DNA of 64,000 bases from Sphingomonadales bacterium (GCA_004173185.1 SEFZ01000004.1:124001-188000), one strand, 5' to 3'. Positions 18,058 through 27,137 are shown, counted from the stretch's first letter. Notes: generated by a model not told the origin, from the letters alone. A program made the numbers and translations.

Positions 18058-19335
18058 TTAGGCAACGCGGCGCGGTGTCGGTGCGAGTGCGCGCGAAACC
18101 TGCGGATGGGCGTGCGTTTCCCCGAGCATGTGTTGCTGCGCTGCAACAAGAGGCATCGGGCGGCTGAACAGATAGCCCTGGCCATAGGTGACGCCCAGAT
18201 CGCCAAGCACAGCGGCTTCCTCGGCGCATTCGATCCCCTCGGCGACGATCGACGCGCCTATCCGCGATGCGAAATTCACCATCGCGCCGGCCAGCGCGCG
18301 GCGCGCCGGATCGGTGTGAACATCGCGGGTCAAACTCATGTCGAGCTTCAGAATGTCGGGCTCTAGCGCGATGATGTGGCGAAGGCTCGAATAGCCCGCG
18401 CCCACATCGTCAATCGCGATCCGGGCATATCGGCGCAAGCCATCGAGCGCGGTGCGGAGTGCGCGGTAATCATCGACTCGGGCATGTTCGGTAAGCTCGA
18501 GGACGAGACCGGCGCGCGGAATCGATTCGAGCAGGGACTCAAGACGGCCGGACAGCACCGATTCGGGCGATACGTTGATCGAGATATAGTGATCGGCCGG
18601 GACATAAGGCATCGCGGCCAGCGCATTGGCGATAGCCGCCAGTTCCAGATCGACGCCGAGCCCGACTTCGAAGGCTTCGTTGAACCAGTCGCTCGGCGGG
18701 CGGCTGCTGGCATCGGCGAATCGCGCGAGCGCCTCGCACCCGGCACTGCGGCCGGTGTCCAGGCGGTGGATCGGCTGAAGAACGATGGTCGGGAGACCGG
18801 CGGCGATCGCGCCCGTGACGTTCTCGATGAGCAGTGCGCGGACCTTCTCGGCATCGCGCTGCAATTCGATCTGCTCGACGGCGAGATCGGCAAAGGCGCG
18901 CAAGGTGCTCAGATCGCGTTCGTTGAGCGAATAGTCCGACGTGCGGCTCAGGCAGCAGAAGGTGCCATAGACGCTGCCGTCCTTGAGCTTGAGCGGCACG
19001 TTCACATGCGCGCCAACGGGGAGCACCGGCGCGATCGGCAGCGTCATTGCCAGCGGATGATCGGCGGCGTTGTGAATCAGCGCGGGCAGGCGCCCTTCGA
19101 GGATGTGGTGGCAGAACGTGTCTTCGAGCGGCTCGGAATCGCCCGGGCCGAGCGGCAGCGGGATATCCGCCACGATATGCGTGAACTGCCGCCGATCCCC
19201 GACAAAGCGCGAGGCAAATGCGATCTCCATGCCGAGATGGTGGCGCACCGCATCGAGGATCGCGTCGATCTGCGAACGGCTGGAGGGTGCCGGGGCGTTG
19301 GCGGAGAGAAACTCGGTGAGCGGATTGACCGTCAT
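18058..19335 (-). CDS. GAF-EAL cyclic-di-GMP phosphodiesterase
   Basis: The 425-residue protein has an N-terminal GAF-type sensor (about 20-160; CCLSRTSDYSLNERDL is typical) and a C-terminal EAL domain. The catalytic features are present: E-A-L in GCEALARF, INVSPE, ELTEH, IDDVGAGYSSL, LKLD and the end motif GQGYLFSRP. The metal-binding DD pair is kept as IDDVG, so I expect an active c-di-GMP hydrolase. No membrane segment is visible. A GGDEF diguanylate cyclase lies at 55215-56636. Confidence 0.9.
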   Translation of the reverse strand: MTVNPLTEFLSANAPAPSSRSQIDAILDAVRHHLGMEIAFASRFVGDRRQFTHIVADIPLPLGPGDSEPLEDTFCHHILEGRLPALIHNAADHPLAMTLPIAPVLPVGAHVNVPLKLKDGSVYGTFCCLSRTSDYSLNERDLSTLRAFADLAVEQIELQRDAEKVRALLIENVTGAIAAGLPTIVLQPIHRLDTGRSAGCEALARFADASSRPPSDWFNEAFEVGLGVDLELAAIANALAAMPYVPADHYISINVSPESVLSGRLESLLESIPRAGLVLELTEHARVDDYRALRTALDGLRRYARIAIDDVGAGYSSLRHIIALEPDILKLDMSLTRDVHTDPARRALAGAMVNFASRIGASIVAEGIECAEEAAVLGDLGVTYGQGYLFSRPMPLVAAQQHMLGETHAHPQVSRALAPTPRRVA

Positions 19336-19432
19336 GCAAAATACGTCCCGTTTACTTCCGCTACTTCATGCGGCGCGCGCTGTTGCGAAAGTGTGAAGGG
19401 GGCGTGGTCTTTACGCGTTGCTAAGGCGGATT

Positions 19433-20647
19433 GTGGCAAGCGCGAAGCCCCGCAGGCTTATCGAGGCGTATACCACATTGCAGCATGACCCGGCTTTTGC
19501 TGCATCCCTGCGCACCAGCCAACGCCATTACGGGATGGACTGGCTGCGGATCGCTGCTTTCGCGCTGCTGATCGTCTATCATGTCGCGATGGTCTTCGCC
19601 CCATGGGACTGGGTGATCCATACGCCGCGCAGCTATGCCGCGCTGGTGCCGCCGATGGCGTTGCTCACGCCGTGGCGGCTGCCCTTGCTCTTCGCGGTTT
19701 CGGGCTATGCTTCGCGGAAACTCTATGAGCAATCCGGCGGACCGGGCGATTTCGGCCGTTCGCGCGCCAAGCGACTGCTGGTGCCGCTCGCGTTCGGGAT
19801 GGTAGCCATCGTCCCGCTCGAGATGTGGGTGCGCGTGATGGAGAGCGGATATCCGCATGGCTATCTCCACTTCTGGACCGTGGATTATTGGCGCGCGGGC
19901 GAGTTTTACGGGCGTGAGTTCCCGAGCTGGGAGCATCTGTGGTTCGTCGCCTATCTGGCGGCGTACAGCTTTGCGCTGGCGGGCGTGCTGGCGTGGCGCG
20001 GGGCGCACATATTGGCCGGGATGCAGCGCGCCGCGGACTGGCTGACCGAGGGCAGGCGGTTGCTGTGGGTGCCGGTCGCGGCTTTGGTCGTGATGCGGCT
20101 CGCTTTGCTGTTCGTCGTGCCCGAGCGGCAGGGGCTGCTGCGCGACTGGGCGGGACATGCCCAGTTCGTGCCGGTGTTCCTGTTCGGCTTTGCCCTTGCC
20201 GGAGCGCCGCGGCTTTGGCGGGAGATCCACCGGCTGTGGAAGCCCGCACTGGCAATGGCGGCGCTGGCGGGCATCCCGATCGTTGTGACCGAGATGATCT
20301 GGCAGGGCAGCGCGATACCGCCGCATGCGATCATGGCGCTCGACCGGGCATGCCGCATCGCCATGTCATGGGGGATGATCCTGTTGCTGTTCCACGTCGC
20401 CGAGCGTTTCTGGAACCGCGACCACAAATGGCGCAAGCCGCTCGCCGAGGCAGTCTTCCCCTTTTACATCGTTCACCACACCGCGATCGTGCTGATCGCC
20501 TGGTATACGATCCCGCTCGACCTGAACCCCTTTGTCGAGTTCGCGCTGCTGCTGGCCGGCACCGCTGCGGCCTGCGTCACGGTTTACGCGATCGGCGGGC
20601 GGATCGGCTGGTTCAGGCCGCTGATCGGGCTTTCGAAGCGGCGCTGA
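19433..20647 (+). CDS. Acyltransferase 3 family membrane protein
   Basis: From the GTG at 19433 (AAGG 6 nt upstream) the protein has 404 residues. A TTG at 19418 and the ATG at 19535 are alternatives; the family domain begins only at YGMDWLRIAAFALLIVYH near the ATG. About ten membrane helices follow, with the family-typical LPLLFAVSGYASRKL and later FPFYIVHHTAIV. These proteins O-acylate cell-surface glycans or other substrates using cytoplasmic acyl donors. No glycan cluster is adjacent. Start uncertain, family firm. Confidence 0.85.
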   Translation: MASAKPRRLIEAYTTLQHDPAFAASLRTSQRHYGMDWLRIAAFALLIVYHVAMVFAPWDWVIHTPRSYAALVPPMALLTPWRLPLLFAVSGYASRKLYEQSGGPGDFGRSRAKRLLVPLAFGMVAIVPLEMWVRVMESGYPHGYLHFWTVDYWRAGEFYGREFPSWEHLWFVAYLAAYSFALAGVLAWRGAHILAGMQRAADWLTEGRRLLWVPVAALVVMRLALLFVVPERQGLLRDWAGHAQFVPVFLFGFALAGAPRLWREIHRLWKPALAMAALAGIPIVVTEMIWQGSAIPPHAIMALDRACRIAMSWGMILLLFHVAERFWNRDHKWRKPLAEAVFPFYIVHHTAIVLIAWYTIPLDLNPFVEFALLLAGTAAACVTVYAIGGRIGWFRPLIGLSKRR

Positions 20648-20668
20648 GCCGCCCCAGCTCTTGCATTC

Positions 20669-21238
20669 TCAGCTCTTGCATTCGCCAAGCCGCTTCCCGC
20701 TTGCGCGCACGGTCAGCTTCGATTGGGCCGACGCGCCGGGAGCGGTCTGCAACTGGGTCATCGTCACGTCATAGGCAGTCGCGGTCTGGGTGCCGGCGAT
20801 CTGCATGCTGACCGGGCCGAACGGGCCGTTGCACGCCATGTCCGCGTCGATCTTGCCATTGGCCTGAACATATTTTGAGAAGGTGCAGCCCTTGGTAACG
20901 GCGCCCATCTGCGAGAAGTCGATCGCCTTGGCGTCTTCGGCCTTCTTGCATTCCTTCTTGGTCTCCGGCGGCTTCTTGGCCTCCGCCTCGATCTGCTTGC
21001 GCAGCGCTTCGGGCGCGCCGGGCATCTCGACCGCGAGGATCTGAAGCGTGTTTTCCCATTCGCCGGGCTGAATCTTGTTCTTGTCCTGCGCCGCCGCGGC
21101 CTGCTTCATCACTTCCTCGGCGGAGACATTCTCAAGCCGGATATCGCCGGTCGCCCGCGCAGTCTCTTCGGTCGTCGGCCCCTTGTTGCAGCCTGCCACA
21201 GCCACGCCCAGCCCCACGATCAGCACCAGATTGCGCAT
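20669..21238 (-). CDS. DUF3617 family lipoprotein
   Basis: The ATG at 21238 has GAGGG about 8 nt upstream and begins a lipoprotein signal peptide with lipobox VAGC (Cys17). The mature part has the DUF3617 pattern: IQPGEWENTLQILAVEMPGAP, several Cys (KKECKKAED, KGCTF, MACNG, GECKS) and a C-terminal beta region with LTVRASGKRLGEC. The total is 189 residues. DUF3617 proteins are secreted sphingomonad/alphaproteobacterial proteins of unknown role. It is convergent with the acyltransferase gene (21-bp gap). Confidence 0.85.
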   Translation of the reverse strand: MRNLVLIVGLGVAVAGCNKGPTTEETARATGDIRLENVSAEEVMKQAAAAQDKNKIQPGEWENTLQILAVEMPGAPEALRKQIEAEAKKPPETKKECKKAEDAKAIDFSQMGAVTKGCTFSKYVQANGKIDADMACNGPFGPVSMQIAGTQTATAYDVTMTQLQTAPGASAQSKLTVRASGKRLGECKS

Positions 21239-21625
21239 GTCAGAATCCCTCTCAAAGATTTGCACCCTCTACAGACGATATTTGGCGGGTAGGCAATTGC
21301 ATGGGTTGCAGGCGGCGCGGAAGTTCAGGTGAAGTTTAGGCCACGCGCCGAGTTCAGCTCGCGAATGTTCCCTAATGTTCGCGGTGACCAAGATGGTTTT
21401 CAAAGCGACGGTTTCATTAAAGCGACGCAGCCGGAAAGCATGCGACGCCGGCCGATCCAAGCAGGCGAAATCCTACATTGCAACCAGCGGGGCAGCATCG
21501 GTTCGCCGCGTGACGCGCACCAATGGTCCGCACTTCCCGGCCCTTTGCCCGCATCGTTCATCTGCCAGACAGGTTGATCCGAACAGGCCGTGATCCAGCC
21601 GGGGCGGGTGAATTTGGAGTTGCGT
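21239..21625. other. Intergenic region between divergent DUF3617 and OmpA-like genes
   Basis: No convincing gene was found in this 387-bp region. It should hold two divergent promoters. One notable element is an inverted pair CGCGAA/TTCGCG (21360-21365 and 21378-21383) that also contains two direct copies of AATGTTC (21364-21370, 21374-21380). A 72-codon open frame at 21375-21593 has no Shine-Dalgarno and an atypical basic composition, so I did not call it. Confidence 0.5.
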
Positions 21626-22510
21626 ATGCAAATCATTTCGACGCGGCCAGCACTTGGCCTGGTCCTTGGCGCTCTCGCGCTTTCCGCAGCCGGCACCGCT
21701 TCGGCCCAGCAGACCCCACAGGATAGCAATATCGTCGTAACCGGCGCGCCGGTGTACGACGCCGCCGCGATGACCGAAGGCCCCGAGGTCAAAGGCGTTA
21801 TCTCCGCGCGCAATGGCGACCGCATCAAGGTCACGACCGCCGATGGCCGTGGCGTGATCGTCGCCGTCAACGATGCCACGCGCATCCGGGCAGGCAGTGG
21901 CATCTTTGGCAGCCGCAGCAAGCTGGCGACGGATTCGCTGCTCAACGGCCTGCCGGTTACCGTCAAGACGCTGCAATATGCCGATGGCCAGCCGGGCGGC
22001 GACCTGCTCGCGAGCCAGATCAGCTTCCGCAAGAACGATCTGAAGACCGCATCGATGATCCGCGCCGGCACCGCGCAGGGCTTTGAAGAGCAGACCGCCG
22101 CCACCGAAGGGCTGCGCGGCCGCCTGGGCGATATCGACAAATATAATATCAAGGGCACGACCAACGTGCATTTCGACACCGGCAAGGCGGACATCTCCGC
22201 TGAAGCCAAGGCCGAACTGTGCAGCGCGGCCGCATCGGCCGAGGGCATGGACAATGCCCTGCTCCTGGTGGTCGGCTATACCGACTCGACCGGAAACGAG
22301 GATATCAATCAGGAGCTTAGCGACAAGCGCGCCGGGCGGGTGATGAACTTCCTGCAGCAGAAATGCGGCTGGAAACCTTACCGGATGCTGACCCCCACGG
22401 GCATGGCCACGTCCGATCCGCTGGCGAGCAACGACACGCCCGAGGGCAAGGCGCAGAACCGCCGTGTCGCGGTGAACGTGCTGGTTTCGAAGAGTGTTGA
22501 TGGGTTGTAA
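21626..22510 (+). CDS. OmpA family outer-membrane/peptidoglycan-binding protein
   Basis: The ATG at 21626 has GGAG 6 nt upstream and begins a 28-residue signal peptide (ending ASA-Q); the 294-residue product then has a beta-rich domain (about 30-160, with a small DUF5666-like look: GVISARNGDRIKVTTADGRG) and a C-terminal OmpA domain. The latter shows NVHFDTGKADIS, VVGYTDSTGNEDIN and NRRVAVNV, which bind diaminopimelate in peptidoglycan. It lacks an obvious eight-strand porin barrel, so it is a periplasmic anchor rather than a classic OmpA. Confidence 0.88.
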   Translation: MQIISTRPALGLVLGALALSAAGTASAQQTPQDSNIVVTGAPVYDAAAMTEGPEVKGVISARNGDRIKVTTADGRGVIVAVNDATRIRAGSGIFGSRSKLATDSLLNGLPVTVKTLQYADGQPGGDLLASQISFRKNDLKTASMIRAGTAQGFEEQTAATEGLRGRLGDIDKYNIKGTTNVHFDTGKADISAEAKAELCSAAASAEGMDNALLLVVGYTDSTGNEDINQELSDKRAGRVMNFLQQKCGWKPYRMLTPTGMATSDPLASNDTPEGKAQNRRVAVNVLVSKSVDGL

Positions 22511-22520
22511 GGGATGATGC

Positions 22521-22546
22521 TCGGGAGCGGCGTGGGCCGCTCCCGA
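22521..22546. terminator. Bidirectional hairpin between convergent genes
   Basis: Arms TCGGGAGCGGC (22521-22531) and GCCGCTCCCGA (22536-22546) form a perfect 11-bp stem with loop GTGG. It lies 10 bp after the OmpA-like stop and 10 bp after the convergent GNAT stop. There is no clear T-tract, so rho-independent activity is uncertain. Confidence 0.6.
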
Positions 22547-22556
22547 CGCGAGGCCA

Positions 22557-23051
22557 TTAGCTGAAAGCGGCGATCACCGTTTCGATCGGCAAGAACAAGG
22601 TGCGGGTGTCCGCAGGGTGTTCGATGAACTCGGCACAGGCCAAGTAGAAGCGCTTGGCGCTCTCGTCCTTCGCTTGCACCAATACTGCGCTTATTCCGAT
22701 GCTTTGCGACGCGACGGCAATCCTGCGTAGCGCATCGGACAATAGATCTGCCCCCAGTCCGCGGCCCGCATAGGCTTGGCTAACCGCAAGCCGACCGATC
22801 ACCGAGACGGGGATGGAGTTGGGTGCATTGCGGCGGACTTTTCCCGGAGCAGCCTCGCGCTCTACGGCGCCCGCGGAAATGCAGAAATAGGCCACCACCC
22901 GGTTTTCATCGCAAACCACATAGGTCCGCGAAAACCGGCTCTCGTTCTTAAGCGCGCGGTGCTTCAGCCAATCGTTCAGTGCAGACACGCCGCAATCGAA
23001 GGCCGCGAGATCATGCGCAGCCGTGAGCGGGACCGGTGCGGATAATTTCAT
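22557..23051 (-). CDS. GNAT-fold toxin, TacT/AtaT-like
   Basis: The 164-residue protein matches the type II GNAT toxins that acetylate aminoacyl-tRNA: N-terminal LTAAHDLAAFDCGVSALNDWLKHRAL, a FSRTYVVCDE strand, VIGRLAVSQAYAGRGLGADLL for acetyl-CoA binding and AKRFYLACAEF with the catalytic Tyr. It starts 33 bp after a DUF1778 antitoxin gene, the usual partner order. The specific aminoacyl-tRNA target cannot be told from sequence. Likely autoregulated together with its antitoxin. Confidence 0.9.
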   Translation of the reverse strand: MKLSAPVPLTAAHDLAAFDCGVSALNDWLKHRALKNESRFSRTYVVCDENRVVAYFCISAGAVEREAAPGKVRRNAPNSIPVSVIGRLAVSQAYAGRGLGADLLSDALRRIAVASQSIGISAVLVQAKDESAKRFYLACAEFIEHPADTRTLFLPIETVIAAFS

Positions 23052-23084
23052 TGCGCAATTGGATGCATCGGAGCGTCACGCCTC

Positions 23085-23405
23085 CTAAGCGGGCGCTCGC
23101 CGTAATAGCGCGCGGAGCTTGGGGCCAGGCGCCGGGGGATTGTCGAGCGCCTGAACGAACGCATCGTACCGAGCCGCATCGAGAACAAACAGGCGCTGAT
23201 CGAGCAGAACGTCGATCGCGAGTGCCCGGGCGCTATCGATCATGAATTCGGTGCGGGTCTTGCCGAGGATTGCTGCTGCTTCGTCGATAAGCTGGCGGGT
23301 CTGGGTTTCGATCCGCAGATTAATGCTGCCCTTGGGCTCGGTCGCGGGTGAGGATTCACCCGCAAAGGCGCCTCGTTTTTCAGCCAGGGTGCGAGCTTCC
23401 GCCAT
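23085..23405 (-). CDS. DUF1778 (TacA-like) ribbon-helix-helix antitoxin
   Basis: The 106-residue protein (ATG at 23405) has the DUF1778 core: SINLRIETQTRQLIDEAAAILGKTRTEFMIDSAR, an RHH DNA-binding fold, followed by a C-terminal toxin-neutralising tail (RYDAFVQALDNPP). An upstream in-frame ATG at 23423 (6 residues longer) lies within the presumed promoter, so the shorter form is preferred. It represses its own operon in known relatives and neutralises the GNAT toxin. The promoter/operator is given separately. Confidence 0.9.
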   Translation of the reverse strand: MAEARTLAEKRGAFAGESSPATEPKGSINLRIETQTRQLIDEAAAILGKTRTEFMIDSARALAIDVLLDQRLFVLDAARYDAFVQALDNPPAPGPKLRALLRRAPA

Positions 23406-23411
23406 GGAATT

Positions 23412-23439
23412 AACATATGGCATGTATACACATTGTCAA
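23412..23439 (-). promoter_or_regulatory. Promoter and probable operator of the DUF1778/GNAT toxin-antitoxin operon
   Basis: On the minus strand TTGACA (23439-23434) is a consensus -35 box, and TATGTT (23417-23412) is a fair -10 box after a 16-nt spacer. The spacer contains the perfect 8-bp palindrome TGTATACA (23423-23430), a likely RHH antitoxin operator. With this promoter, transcription would begin only a few bases before or at the ATG at 23405, suggesting a very short or absent leader. Confidence 0.6.
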
Positions 23440-23706
23440 TACGTGCGATGGGCGTGATTTGCCTGTCCCGGCGACTGGCCGAGCGCCATCGCGGACATGT
23501 CCAGGCGTGAGGAGGCGGCGCTCTCGTCAGATTGTTCTTCATTTGTTCTGCAATTTGTGTCACCTGATAATCCGGGGGCAATATGCAGAGTCGCGGATCT
23601 ATCTATGTCGGCACTTCCCAGCGACCAGACAGCATCCTCGTCACTTGGTATGTCGCCGGCGAAAAGCAGAAAGAGAAGTTCGCGAACGAATCCACGAGGA
23701 GATCTG
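23440..23706. other. Intergenic region between the toxin-antitoxin operon and the YezG-like gene
   Basis: About 270 bp without a convincing gene. Base composition is less G+C-rich than neighbouring DNA (for example TTGTTCTTCATTTGTTCTGC around 23532-23551), which fits a recently acquired patch. The in-frame extension upstream of the YezG-like ATG looks non-coding (Ser-rich, no Shine-Dalgarno). Confidence 0.4.
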
Positions 23707-24126
23707 ATGGAAAACGATAGCCTCGATAAACTGGGCCCGCTCATGAACGAGTTGGGACAAATGCTGGTTGAGATCGCAGACGGTGATCCCGATGGTATCT
23801 TTCTTTACGTCGAAATTGCCGAGGGTTGGGTCCGCGCAAGCGTATTCAAGGATGGTGGGAAGGCCGTTCGATACCTCGATGCCGATGCATTGGATGCTTC
23901 CAATCTGCTGTTCGATATCTGGCATTCAGTTCCGAAGGAAAAGCGCTGGACGGTGATGGAATACGACATCAATGACGGCAGTTTCGAAGTTTCATTCAAA
24001 TATTCTGAAGAGGTGGGGGTCGAGGTTTACGATAGAGGGCGACGGCAAGCTGCATTGCGTGCACGGTATGGCGACAAGCCGGTTGTTTATCCGCCGCCGG
24101 ATGGGGCGGTCGAGTGGAAGCCTTGA
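23707..24126 (+). CDS. YezG-like (DUF600) immunity-type protein
   Basis: The ATG at 23707 is preceded by GAGGAG with good spacing. The 139-residue acidic protein resembles the YezG immunity family of LXG and other polymorphic toxins: an N-terminal helix (LGPLMNELGQMLVEI), strands with WVRASVFKDGG, a central FDIWHSVPKEKRWTVMEYDI and the late FEVSFKYSEE ending in an RRQAALRARYG-like helix. No toxin gene is adjacent, so it appears to be an orphan immunity gene. Lower G+C and AT-ending codons than its neighbours suggest transfer. Family by pattern, not by search. Confidence 0.65.
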   Translation: MENDSLDKLGPLMNELGQMLVEIADGDPDGIFLYVEIAEGWVRASVFKDGGKAVRYLDADALDASNLLFDIWHSVPKEKRWTVMEYDINDGSFEVSFKYSEEVGVEVYDRGRRQAALRARYGDKPVVYPPPDGAVEWKP

Positions 24127-24187
24127 TCTTTAATACGCCCATGAGGCTGTCGATTGCAGCCGGTCTTAGCACTTCCCATATCGGTGC

Positions 24188-26374
24188 ATGATGGCCATCC
24201 AGATTCGCACCAATCTCGACGAGCCCGAAACCGGGCAGAGCTTTGTCCCGCATCGGCCCAATCGTCCCGATAAGCTGGAGGGCGGGCGGCCCTTTAAGAT
24301 CGTCAGCGATTACACGCCCTCGGGCGATCAGCCGGCGGCTATCAAGGAGATGGTGGCGGCGGTGCATGCCGGGGAGCGGGATCAGGTGCTGCTCGGCGTT
24401 ACCGGCTCGGGCAAAACCTATACGGTGGCGCAGGTGATCGAGGCGACGCAGCGGCCTGCGCTGATCCTGGCGCCGAACAAGATTCTTGCGGCGCAATTGT
24501 ACGGCGAGATGAAGTCGTTCTTCCCGGACAATGCCGTCGAGTTCTTCGTCAGCTATTACGATTATTACCAGCCCGAGGCCTATGTGCCGCGCTCCGACAC
24601 GTACATCGAGAAGGAAAGCTCGGTGAACGAAGCGATCGATCGGATGCGGCATTCGGCGACGCGTTCGCTGCTCGAGCGTGACGATGTGATCATCGTGGCT
24701 TCGGTCTCGTGCCTGTATGGCATCGGATCGGTCGAAACCTATTCGGCGATGATCTTTGACCTGAAAAAAGGTCAGACGGTCGATCAGCGCGAGATCATCC
24801 GCAAGCTGGTCGCGCTGCAGTATAAGCGCAACGATGCGGCGTTTCAGCGCGGCAATTTCCGGGTGCGCGGCGATACGCTGGAGATTTTCCCGTCGCATTA
24901 TGAGGATAGCGCGTGGCGCATCTCGTTCTTTGGCGACGATGTGGAGGAGATCATCGAGTTTGATCCGCTGACCGGATCAAAGGTGGCGAGCCTCGATTAT
25001 GTCCGCGTGTTTGCGAACTCGCATTATGTGACGCCGGGGCCGACGCTGAAGCAAGCGGGCGAGGCGATCCGGCATGAGCTGACCGAGCGGCTGAAGGAGC
25101 TGCATATCGAGGGCAAATTGCTCGAGGCGCAGCGGCTGGAGCAGAGGACCAATTTCGATCTGGAGATGATCGCGGCGACTGGTTCATGCGCGGGGATCGA
25201 GAATTACTCGCGGTTCCTGACCGGGCGTTTGCCGGGCGAACCGCCGCCCACTCTGTTCGAGTATCTGCCCGAGAACGCGCTGCTGTTCGTCGATGAGAGC
25301 CATCAGACGATCGGCCAGATCAACGGCATGTCGCGGGGCGATCACAAGCGCAAGATCACGCTGGCGGAGTACGGCTTCCGGTTGCCGTCGGCGATCGACA
25401 ATCGGCCTTTGCGCTTCAACGAATGGGACGCGATGCGGCCCCAGACGACATACGTGTCGGCCACGCCGGGCAATTGGGAGATGGAGCAGACCGGCGGCGT
25501 GTTTACCGAGCAGGTGATCCGCCCGACGGGCCTGATCGATCCGCCGGTGGAGATCAGGCCGGTCGAGGAGCAGGTGCAGGACCTGATTCAGGAGTGCAAC
25601 AAGACCACGGCGATGGGATATCGTTCGCTGGTGACGACGCTGACCAAGCGGATGGCGGAGGATCTGACCGAATATATGCACGAGGCGGGCATCAAGTGCC
25701 GCTACATGCATTCGGATACTGAGACGCTGGAGCGGATCGAGCTGATCCGCGATTTGCGGCTGGGCGTGTATGACGTGCTGATCGGGATCAACCTGCTGCG
25801 CGAGGGGCTCGATATTCCCGAATGCGGGCTGGTCGCGATTCTGGATGCGGACAAGGAAGGCTTTCTGCGTTCCGAGACCTCGCTGATCCAGACCATCGGC
25901 CGCGCGGCGCGCAACGTGGATGGGCGCGTGATCCTGTATGCCGATCGAATGACCGGCAGCATGGAGCGCGCGATTGCCGAGACTGACCGGCGGCGGGCCA
26001 AGCAGGAGGAATATAACGCCCTGCACGGCATCACCCCAACGACGATCCGCCGCGATATCGGCGACATCATCGCCCATGTGGCGTCGAAGGATCAGGTGAC
26101 CGTCGAGATCGATGCCGACCGGCCGCACATGGTTGGTCACAATCTGCGGGCCTATATCGAGAGCCTTGAGAAGAAGATGCGCGATGCCGCGGCGAACCTT
26201 GAGTTCGAAGAGGCCGGAAGGTTGCGCGACGAGATCCGTTCGCTGGAGGCGGAGGAGCTTGGCCTGCCGCCGAGCGAGCATAAGGCGCCGCTGATGGGAC
26301 GCAGCAACGAAGGCAAGCCGGGGACGCGCAAGGGGCGCTATGGGAAGTCGAGCAAGACGAAGTTTGGGCGGTGA
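24188..26374 (+). CDS. uvrB: UvrABC excinuclease subunit B
   Basis: The 728-residue protein is a standard UvrB: Walker A GVTGSGKT near residue 75, the beta-hairpin region [20 protein letters not shown], the helicase motifs ([26 protein letters not shown]) and a C-terminal UVR motif ([18 protein letters not shown]) that contacts UvrC. The tail is basic ([14 protein letters not shown]). It verifies lesions delivered by UvrA in nucleotide excision repair. No GTTC-N7-GTTC LexA box is visible in the 60 bp upstream. Confidence 0.97.
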   Translation: MMAIQIRTNLDEPETGQSFVPHRPNRPDKLEGGRPFKIVSDYTPSGDQPAAIKEMVAAVHAGERDQVLLGVTGSGKTYTVAQVIEATQRPALILAPNKILAAQLYGEMKSFFPDNAVEFFVSYYDYYQPEAYVPRSDTYIEKESSVNEAIDRMRHSATRSLLERDDVIIVASVSCLYGIGSVETYSAMIFDLKKGQTVDQREIIRKLVALQYKRNDAAFQRGNFRVRGDTLEIFPSHYEDSAWRISFFGDDVEEIIEFDPLTGSKVASLDYVRVFANSHYVTPGPTLKQAGEAIRHELTERLKELHIEGKLLEAQRLEQRTNFDLEMIAATGSCAGIENYSRFLTGRLPGEPPPTLFEYLPENALLFVDESHQTIGQINGMSRGDHKRKITLAEYGFRLPSAIDNRPLRFNEWDAMRPQTTYVSATPGNWEMEQTGGVFTEQVIRPTGLIDPPVEIRPVEEQVQDLIQECNKTTAMGYRSLVTTLTKRMAEDLTEYMHEAGIKCRYMHSDTETLERIELIRDLRLGVYDVLIGINLLREGLDIPECGLVAILDADKEGFLRSETSLIQTIGRAARNVDGRVILYADRMTGSMERAIAETDRRRAKQEEYNALHGITPTTIRRDIGDIIAHVASKDQVTVEIDADRPHMVGHNLRAYIESLEKKMRDAAANLEFEEAGRLRDEIRSLEAEELGLPPSEHKAPLMGRSNEGKPGTRKGRYGKSSKTKFGR

Positions 26375-26414
26375 CGCGGTTGAGCCGGTCTGCGCTTTCG
26401 CCCATAAGACTGAC

Positions 26415-26954
26415 ATGCGCTCCATCATCCTTGCTTCGACCGCGCTGCTTGCGCTTGCTTCCTGTGCTGCGCCGGTGATCGTGCCGCAGCCGGCGCCTCC
26501 GGCTCCGCTGCCTACTCCTACGCCAACGCCTGCGCCGCGCCCGACGCCTGCGCCGACGCTTGGTTCGGACTGGCGGGACTGGCCGCTGACGCCGGGGAAC
26601 TGGGTCTATCGGCAGGATCCGCGCGGGAGCATCGCGCTATATGGGCGTTCGGGCGCGGATGCCGAGCTGACGCTGCGCTGTGACAAGGCGCGCGGGAAAC
26701 TCTATCTCTCGCGGCGCTCGGATGCGGCAGGGGCGCTGACCATCCGGACTTCGACCACCCTCAAGACGCTCGATGCGCTGCCGGCCGGGGGCGCTCCGGC
26801 TTATGCTGCGGTCGAGCTGGCGCCGCGCGACGCGATCATTGATGCGATCGGGTTCAGCCGCGGGCGCTTCGTGGTGCAGGGCGGCGGCGCTACCGATCTG
26901 GTGGTCCCGGCATGGCCCGAAATCCTGCGCGTGGCCGAGGATTGCCGCGGGTAA
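26415..26954 (+). CDS. Proline-rich lipoprotein with AprI/inhibitor-like C-terminal domain
   Basis: The ATG at 26415 starts a lipoprotein signal with lipobox LASC (Cys17). A low-complexity Pro/Ala/Thr-rich linker (about 25-50) follows, then a beta-rich domain with GNWVYRQDPRGSIALYGRSG, LTLRCDKARGKLYLSRR and C-terminal ILRVAEDCRG. Two Cys (LRCD, EDC) likely form the single disulfide. The total is 179 residues. The function is unknown; this domain architecture is common in sphingomonads. Confidence 0.7.
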   Translation: MRSIILASTALLALASCAAPVIVPQPAPPAPLPTPTPTPAPRPTPAPTLGSDWRDWPLTPGNWVYRQDPRGSIALYGRSGADAELTLRCDKARGKLYLSRRSDAAGALTIRTSTTLKTLDALPAGGAPAYAAVELAPRDAIIDAIGFSRGRFVVQGGGATDLVVPAWPEILRVAEDCRG

Positions 26955-27123
26955 CGATCCGCTATTTGATGGGATTATCGAGGCGCCGGCGGTGCGACGT
27001 GGCGCGCATCAGGCCGGAAACTCTGATTCTGACGGCAAACTAAATTAATACAAGACTTGTTCTCCGACTCGCGCTGATTCAATGTGCGCAGGTGTCCAGA
27101 TGGACGCGCCGTTTTAACTAGCG

Positions 27124-27137
27124 AAAGGAGGTGATCC
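27124..27137 (+). promoter_or_regulatory. Extended Shine-Dalgarno, perfect complement of the 16S rRNA 3' end
   Basis: AAAGGAGGTGATCC is the exact reverse complement of the 16S rRNA 3' tail (GGATCACCTCCTTT), 14 of 14 bases, and is placed with AAGGAGG 7 nt upstream of the ATG at 27139. Normal genes in this window have 4-6 matching bases. This shows very strong, possibly unusual, ribosome recruitment. Confidence 0.75.

Noticed and set aside
21367..21380. GTTC-type repeat resembling an alphaproteobacterial LexA box upstream of the OmpA-like gene
   Set aside because: The two GTTC half-sites are separated by 6 rather than the required 7 bases, and the flanking genes are not SOS genes.
21375..21593. 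72-codon open frame between the DUF3617 and OmpA-like genes
   Set aside because: No Shine-Dalgarno, strongly basic and low-complexity, and it would overlap the expected OmpA promoter.
23497..23706. Upstream in-frame extension of the YezG-like gene
   Set aside because: Ser-rich, non-helical, and without a Shine-Dalgarno; the ATG at 23707 has GAGGAG and begins the recognisable domain.
27124..27137. 16S rRNA fragment
   Set aside because: Only 14 nt match and they are the anti-sense of the 16S tail; the flanks do not continue as rRNA, so it is a Shine-Dalgarno rather than an rRNA remnant.
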